This document shows, piece after piece, positions 59,612 to 64,000 of a stretch of DNA of 64,000 nucleotides. The stretch lies in NCBI RefSeq assembly GCF_000203815.1, contig NW_004457695.1, positions 2,106,054-2,170,053 on the forward strand, given 5' to 3'. Under the pieces are notes generated by a model, which saw only the letters and a program-made list of their open reading frames with translations, was not told the DNA's origin and searched no databases. Source of the stretch: Cavenderia fasciculata. Lineage: Eukaryota; Evosea; Eumycetozoa; Acytosteliales; Cavenderiaceae. A program made the translations under genes and the position numbers. The number at the start of each line of letters is the position of its first letter. Within the stretch, counting starts at the first letter, position 1.

Positions 59612-61591
59612 ATGACTAGCAGTCTACTATTACAGTTATCTAATTTATTACTACTACAAATCATAACATCTATTGACAATAATGTAGATATAATATGTTT
59701 GTTGTTAACTTGTAAAAAGTTGTATAGGAATAGTAGTTTAAAAAGATTGGTTAGTTTCAATGGGATAGAAGTGATAGATACTAAAAAGAGAGCCATATCA
59801 GATCAGTTTAAAGCAACGGCTACTCGATTTAACCTCAACTCATTTAAAGATATATTGGAGAATAGTATATCGAATCAATACGTAATACTCTCAACCCAAA
59901 CCAATCATAGTGAATATCCCCAATGGGTACAACAACGTATCTCTGCAGACAGACCCGATAAAAGTGGTATTACAACCGCACTGGCAATCAATTACATACC
60001 GTCACAACAGTCACTCTACGACATGCCATCGATCGAGAAGCTATTCATTTTCTGTCGCCACGGAATACATCTAGATCTTGTTGGAAAGAGTGGTGACCAC
60101 TCGACGTCTGCTGTCTCGCGACTCTTGCCACGTCTCGAACGGCTTTCAATCCATGTACACAAGTTGGATGATTTGAAGCTAGGTCAACACACAACACTCA
60201 AGTATCTGACATTGAATGTTGCCACCAAATACCCTCTCGTCGACTTGGGTCTTGACAAATGTGTATCGTTGACAGATCTTAGGTTCTCGAATTATTTTGT
60301 GACTGGGATTGCTCCAGGTCTGTTGCCAAGCAGTCTGACATCACTCACTCTGGCATCAATAGAGATACCTCCAAGAGATACATTCGGTTCGTTGACATTG
60401 CTAGTCAAACTAACTATCCATCTCCGAAATGGGTCAACTTTGAAGGATGAACCATCATTCATTGATCTCGAGAGTCTGTCCAACCTCAAAACACTCTCGA
60501 TCAGAGATACCCCAGTACAGAACAAAAAGCATGGTATTGATATGACCATTCCTCCCTCGATCAACATTCTTGGATTCTTTTCTACATCTGTACAAATCCC
60601 ATCTCGTTGTACAATGCCAATGTTGGAGGAACTGTATGTAAATCAAAGAGCATTGATTGATGGTCAAATCAGTCTATCACAGTCGGTGACGTCATCTCTC
60701 AAGAGACTATCCATCTATCATTGTTATAATACCATTCCAGCCAATATCATACCATCAACGATCCAAAAACTATCCATTCATAAATTCATTGAAGGTCAAC
60801 CGATACTTGACCAAATTGTATTCCCACCATTACTCACGCATCTAACCATCGTGGGAGACTATTATGAACCAATTGTACAACCACTCCCTCAATCACTGGT
60901 CAAACTAAAGATGACAGTTAAAGAAGCTCCGGTATCACTTCCACAACATTTAAAAAAACTGGTTTGGAGAGTGGATGGTAGAACCAAAGGACAAACAGAT
61001 TTTATGTTTCCATCTACCTATACACCACCTAATCTTGAAACACTCAAAATAGCCCATAGAATAGGTGACTTTAACGTGACCATCAATGTACCACCAACCA
61101 TTAAATATCTATCAATGACATTGGGTCAAAACTCCAACCTGTCACCAAGTATCCAAACACCCCCAATCTATTCAATCAGCTCAAAATTATCCAACTCTAT
61201 CATCTCACAAACACACCAATGGTTACCACGCAATACGACTCACCTAACCTGCCATCTTCATAACCATGCTTCAAAGGTGGCATTTAGATTAGATCAAGTA
61301 ATCAACCACACCAATGTTAGATATTTAACTATCATTTTTTCAAATCAACGAACCCATCAATTTTCAATTCAAAGATTGGACCCAGACAACAACAATATAT
61401 TGGTATTGGAAACAAAGACTCTTCAAGGTGGAATAATCACTCAACAAAGACAACCAAAATCAATCAATCAAACAACAAATAATAATCAACACCCTCAACA
61501 ATCTCAATATGATCCTATTTATTTATATTTTAATCCATCCTCTGATGACTCTCCATTTGATTTGAATTGGAAATTTGGTAATGTAGAGTAG
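59612..61591 (+). CDS. F-box-like/FNIP-like repeat protein, array gene 18 (last)
   Basis: 659 residues from MTSSLLLQLSNLLLLQIITS. YPQWVQQRISADRPDKSGIT has valine for isoleucine in the core motif. A serine/histidine insert (GKSGDHSTSAVSRLL) lengthens the first repeat unit, and KLDDLKLGQHTTLKYL is also extended. No acidic insert. NSNLSPSIQTPPIYSISSKL replaces the internal Q-run (SQTHQWLPRN); the C-terminal linker is QTTNNNQHPQQSQYDP. Ends DLNWKFGNVE. It closes the array; the next gene is the unrelated MBF1, 377 bases on. Confidence 0.85.
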   Translation: MTSSLLLQLSNLLLLQIITSIDNNVDIICLLLTCKKLYRNSSLKRLVSFNGIEVIDTKKRAISDQFKATATRFNLNSFKDILENSISNQYVILSTQTNHSEYPQWVQQRISADRPDKSGITTALAINYIPSQQSLYDMPSIEKLFIFCRHGIHLDLVGKSGDHSTSAVSRLLPRLERLSIHVHKLDDLKLGQHTTLKYLTLNVATKYPLVDLGLDKCVSLTDLRFSNYFVTGIAPGLLPSSLTSLTLASIEIPPRDTFGSLTLLVKLTIHLRNGSTLKDEPSFIDLESLSNLKTLSIRDTPVQNKKHGIDMTIPPSINILGFFSTSVQIPSRCTMPMLEELYVNQRALIDGQISLSQSVTSSLKRLSIYHCYNTIPANIIPSTIQKLSIHKFIEGQPILDQIVFPPLLTHLTIVGDYYEPIVQPLPQSLVKLKMTVKEAPVSLPQHLKKLVWRVDGRTKGQTDFMFPSTYTPPNLETLKIAHRIGDFNVTINVPPTIKYLSMTLGQNSNLSPSIQTPPIYSISSKLSNSIISQTHQWLPRNTTHLTCHLHNHASKVAFRLDQVINHTNVRYLTIIFSNQRTHQFSIQRLDPDNNNILVLETKTLQGGIITQQRQPKSINQTTNNNQHPQQSQYDPIYLYFNPSSDDSPFDLNWKFGNVE

Positions 61592-61968
61592 ACAATATTG
61601 TTTGTCGACGACAATGATAGAGAGATGGATGAAAACTCTCAGAACCATTAGAAAAAATCAAGAACCCTTTGATTTAGTGTGGAATACATATATTTAATAA
61701 AAAAGAGGAAGACTCAAAGAAAAGAAGTAAAATCATTTCTTTTTTTTTTTTTTTTTTTTAATTAAATTAATGCAACCCCAACCACAAAGCTTTAAAACCA
61801 TTGTACAACTGACCACTTCAAATCAACTTTTTATTTATTTAAACAAAAACAAATATCTATCTATCTATCTATTATATAATACATAGATAATAATATTATT
61901 AATAATAACATCATTCTATTTAATTAATATTCTATCTCTTTTTTAATTTAATTTTTCTCAACAAAAAA
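61592..61968. other. Gap between the array and MBF1
   Basis: Contains a run of about 20 T near 61738-61759 and CTAT repeats near 61857-61871. No gene seen; promoter of MBF1 expected. Confidence 0.5.
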
Positions 61969-62378
61969 ATGAATGACCCAATGGTTAAGAAGTGTAAGTG
62001 ACAATACAATAGAGATAGATATATATATATTAGGATAAAAATAGATATTAATGTATATCAATATTAAATAATGATTGTGTAGACAATGCAGGTACGAATA
62101 GAGCATCAAGTGGTATCAATCAAAAAAAGATTGAAGAGGATGAAGGAGACTTAAAGTTACCACAACTCAAAGCATCGGTGCCACAAGCGATTCAAAGAGC
62201 ACGTGTAGCATTAAAGTTGACTCAAAAGGAATTGGCAGTAAAGATCAATGAAAGACAATCAGTAGTCAATGAATATGAAAGTGGTTCTGCTATCCCAAGT
62301 ATTGCCATTCTTATCAAACTGGAAAAGACTTTGAATGTAAAGTTGAGAGGAAAGGATATTGGTCATCCATTAAAGTAA
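61969..62378 (+). CDS. mbf1: Multiprotein-bridging factor 1 (transcriptional coactivator)
   Basis: Two exons (61969-61993 and 62092-62378) with a GTAAGT donor and a GCAG acceptor give 103 residues in phase. Residues about 40-95 are the Cro/C1-type helix-turn-helix: AIQRARVALKLTQKELAVKI, then NERQSVVNEYESG and IPSIAILIKLEKTLNVKLRG. This is the MBF1 signature; the protein ends KDIGHPLK. MBF1 bridges TBP and bZIP-type activators in the nucleus. The N-terminal part is shorter than in most eukaryotic MBF1 proteins (starting MNDPMVKKCTNRASSGINQK), so either the family's first segment is missing or a further upstream exon exists. The domain call is firm; the exact start is less so. Confidence 0.88.
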
Positions 62379-63537
62379 ATTGTAAAGAGTTTACTTTTAA
62401 AAAGACAAAACAAACAAACAAATAATAATTATTTATAAATATGTATATACTACAAAACAACAATCACCTCCTCCCAAAACTCTGTACAAATCAATCGATC
62501 AAATTAATAATTAAAAATAATGTATATAATAATAATAATAATAATAAATCAATCATACTATCTATGATCATGATACATTTTTGTTCATTCAAATTCAAAC
62601 TACTGTGTCGTAGTAGTTAATTTTCTTTAATTAAAATTGGTTTGGTTTGTATATTTGATTAATTTACTAGTAAATAGATAATAATCATAAATAATACAAA
62701 TTGTCAAAAATTGGTACATGGATAAAAGAAATCTTATCCAGAGACACTTGAATGACAAGTTTAACTTCATTGCCATGAGGAAGGGTCCATAGAGTAGGGT
62801 TGTTAGACACCTACAACATGTTGAAACGTTTTCAAAGTTTGCTCTAGCAGTGATACGCTCTCTTGCGGTCATTGTATACCATTACTTAACAACCCCTTGA
62901 CATGAACAAAGAAACAATAAACTTATGAAACCGCGAGTATTTGTGGACCATTCCACAATGCAACCTCCAAAATTAAAATAAATTTTTAAATTAAATTCAT
63001 CCCTCCTTATCGTTTCTTTTGTTGTCTCACCTCTCTTCTCATCTCTCTTTCTTCCTTTCTTCTCTCTCTTTCTTAATTATAAATTCATCATTAAATAGAT
63101 ATATTAGTGTTATATCTCTATCTTATCTCTCTCTTGTGTGAATAAAAATATGGTTGAAGTGCATCGGTTTGAAGACAACCCAAAGTGTGAGGAATGAGAG
63201 GGCAATTAATTCGAGCATTTCAAAAACGAAAACAATTTTAAAAAAAAAGAATTTTTGAAAAATTTTGGAAGACGATTGCTGTCACGCCAGCCGATGGCTT
63301 GATAGTGCGCCTCTCAACATTGAATCTATCTCTTTTTCGATCAGAATATCAAGTATATATCACATAACATAGAAGAAGACAGACGATGAGAATGATGAAT
63401 GAGAGTGGTGGATGATCACCAGACAGACACAGCAAACATTCAATCATATCATCACGTCAAAGAAAGAACAAGTAGAATATAGAGATTAACCCAACCATCA
63501 CTCTCCCTACCACCTACATTACTTTCTCTCTTTTAGA
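62379..63537. other. 1.16 kb gap between MBF1 and RPS23
   Basis: Bases 62700-62960 are less AT-rich than usual and hold several inverted repeats: GGATAA/TTATCC near 62720-62739, GGGTTGTTA/TAACAACCC near 62801 and 62887, and TTGTGGA/TCCACAA near 62941-62958. No ORF there is convincing. From 63000 there are CT-rich tracts typical of a dictyostelid ribosomal-protein promoter. TTTTAG two bases before the RPS23 ATG suggests an intron in the 5' leader. Confidence 0.5.
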
Positions 63538-63957
63538 ATGCCAAACGGAATTCAAACCGCAAGAAAGCTTAGACTTCATCGTCAAGCCAACAGATGGCAC
63601 GATAAGCAATACAAGAAGGCTCATTTTGGTACCGCCTTGAAGGCTAACCCATTCGGTGGTGCTTCCCATGCCTCTGGTATTGTTGTTACTCGTTTGGGTA
63701 TTGAAGCTAAACAGCCAAATTCTGCCATTCGTAAGTGTGTCAGAGTTCAACTCAAGAAGAACGGTAAGAAGATCACTGCTTTCGTTCCAGGTGATGGTTG
63801 TCTCAACTACATCCAAGAAAACGACAAGGTTTTAGTCGCTGGTTTCGGTCGTTCTGGTCACGCCGTCGGTGATATTCCAGGTGTCCGTTTCAAGGTCGTC
63901 AAGGTCTCATCTGTCTCCCTCCTTGCCATCTACAAGGGTAAGAAGGAAAAGCCAAAC
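63538..63957 (+). CDS. rps23: 40S ribosomal protein S23 (uS12), last exon edge at window end
   Basis: Reads [20 protein letters not shown] through [40 protein letters not shown] and [17 protein letters not shown] to GKKEKPN, where a GTATGT donor ends the exon. Only the last one or two residues lie beyond. uS12 sits at the decoding centre; QPNSA contains the proline hydroxylated in other eukaryotes. Orthologs start MGK/MGx-PNG, and a TTTTAG acceptor lies just before the ATG, so the true first codons may be in a small upstream exon that I could not locate. Codon use is strongly biased to GTC/CTC/AAG, as expected for a highly expressed gene. Confidence 0.95.
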
Positions 63958-64000
63958 GTATGTATAAAAACAAAACAAAACAATCAAACAATATCCATAC

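Noticed and set aside
10104-61591. The array as a transposon or retroelement family
   Set aside because: There are no terminal repeats, integrase or reverse-transcriptase frames at the copies; the units are host-type coding genes in head-to-tail order.
63149-63170. ATG at 63151 as first exon of RPS23
   Set aside because: The following GTTGAA is a poor donor and the splice would not be in frame with MPNGIQ; the first exon remains unlocated.
1-64000. tRNA or rRNA genes
   Set aside because: I looked for B-box-like GGTTCGANTCC stretches and paired acceptor stems and found none convincing; no rRNA-like conserved blocks are present.

Overview
The window is AT-rich eukaryotic nuclear DNA from a dictyostelid social amoeba. 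The evidence is short introns with GTATGT or GTAAGT donors, AT-only intergenic DNA, CAA-encoded glutamine runs, ComC-like TIG/EGF membrane proteins typical of dictyostelids, and F-box-like proteins with an N-terminus like that of the dictyostelid F-box/FNIP proteins. The genus cannot be fixed from sequence alone; a genome such as Cavenderia or Heterostelium is plausible.

Layout. Positions 1-6229 hold two tandem TIG/EGF/ComC-like membrane proteins. The first is cut by the window edge. The second is a full gene of 11 exons, one of whose introns appears to be GC-AG. Then come a membrane-anchored short-chain dehydrogenase (minus, 6313-7488) and a PRELI/MSF1 lipid-transfer protein with a repeated helical tail (8923-9936).

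From 10104 to 61591 the window is dominated by a tandem array of one gene family: 18 full-length, intronless genes of 606-659 residues, all on the plus strand, plus at least five larger relics and three short fragments. Each protein has an F-box-like N-terminus, a conserved block with a WIQQR motif, about nine FNIP/LRR-like P-x-[ST]-L-x-x-L repeats, and a strongly conserved C-terminus. They are best read as candidate substrate receptors of SCF ubiquitin ligases, expanded and homogenised in place. The ends are nearly invariant even in DNA, while the repeat domain diverges. Only two genes break the array, both on the minus strand: another large ComC-like membrane protein (25465-29914), which carries one frame disruption, and a protein I do not recognise (44059-45452).

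After the array come two housekeeping genes: the coactivator MBF1 (61969-62378) and ribosomal protein S23 (63538 to the window edge). No tRNA, rRNA, CRISPR or intact mobile element was seen. Several intergenic gaps hold long imperfect or perfect hairpins. Two family genes share an E2F-like TTTTGGCGCCATC element at the same distance from their start codons.
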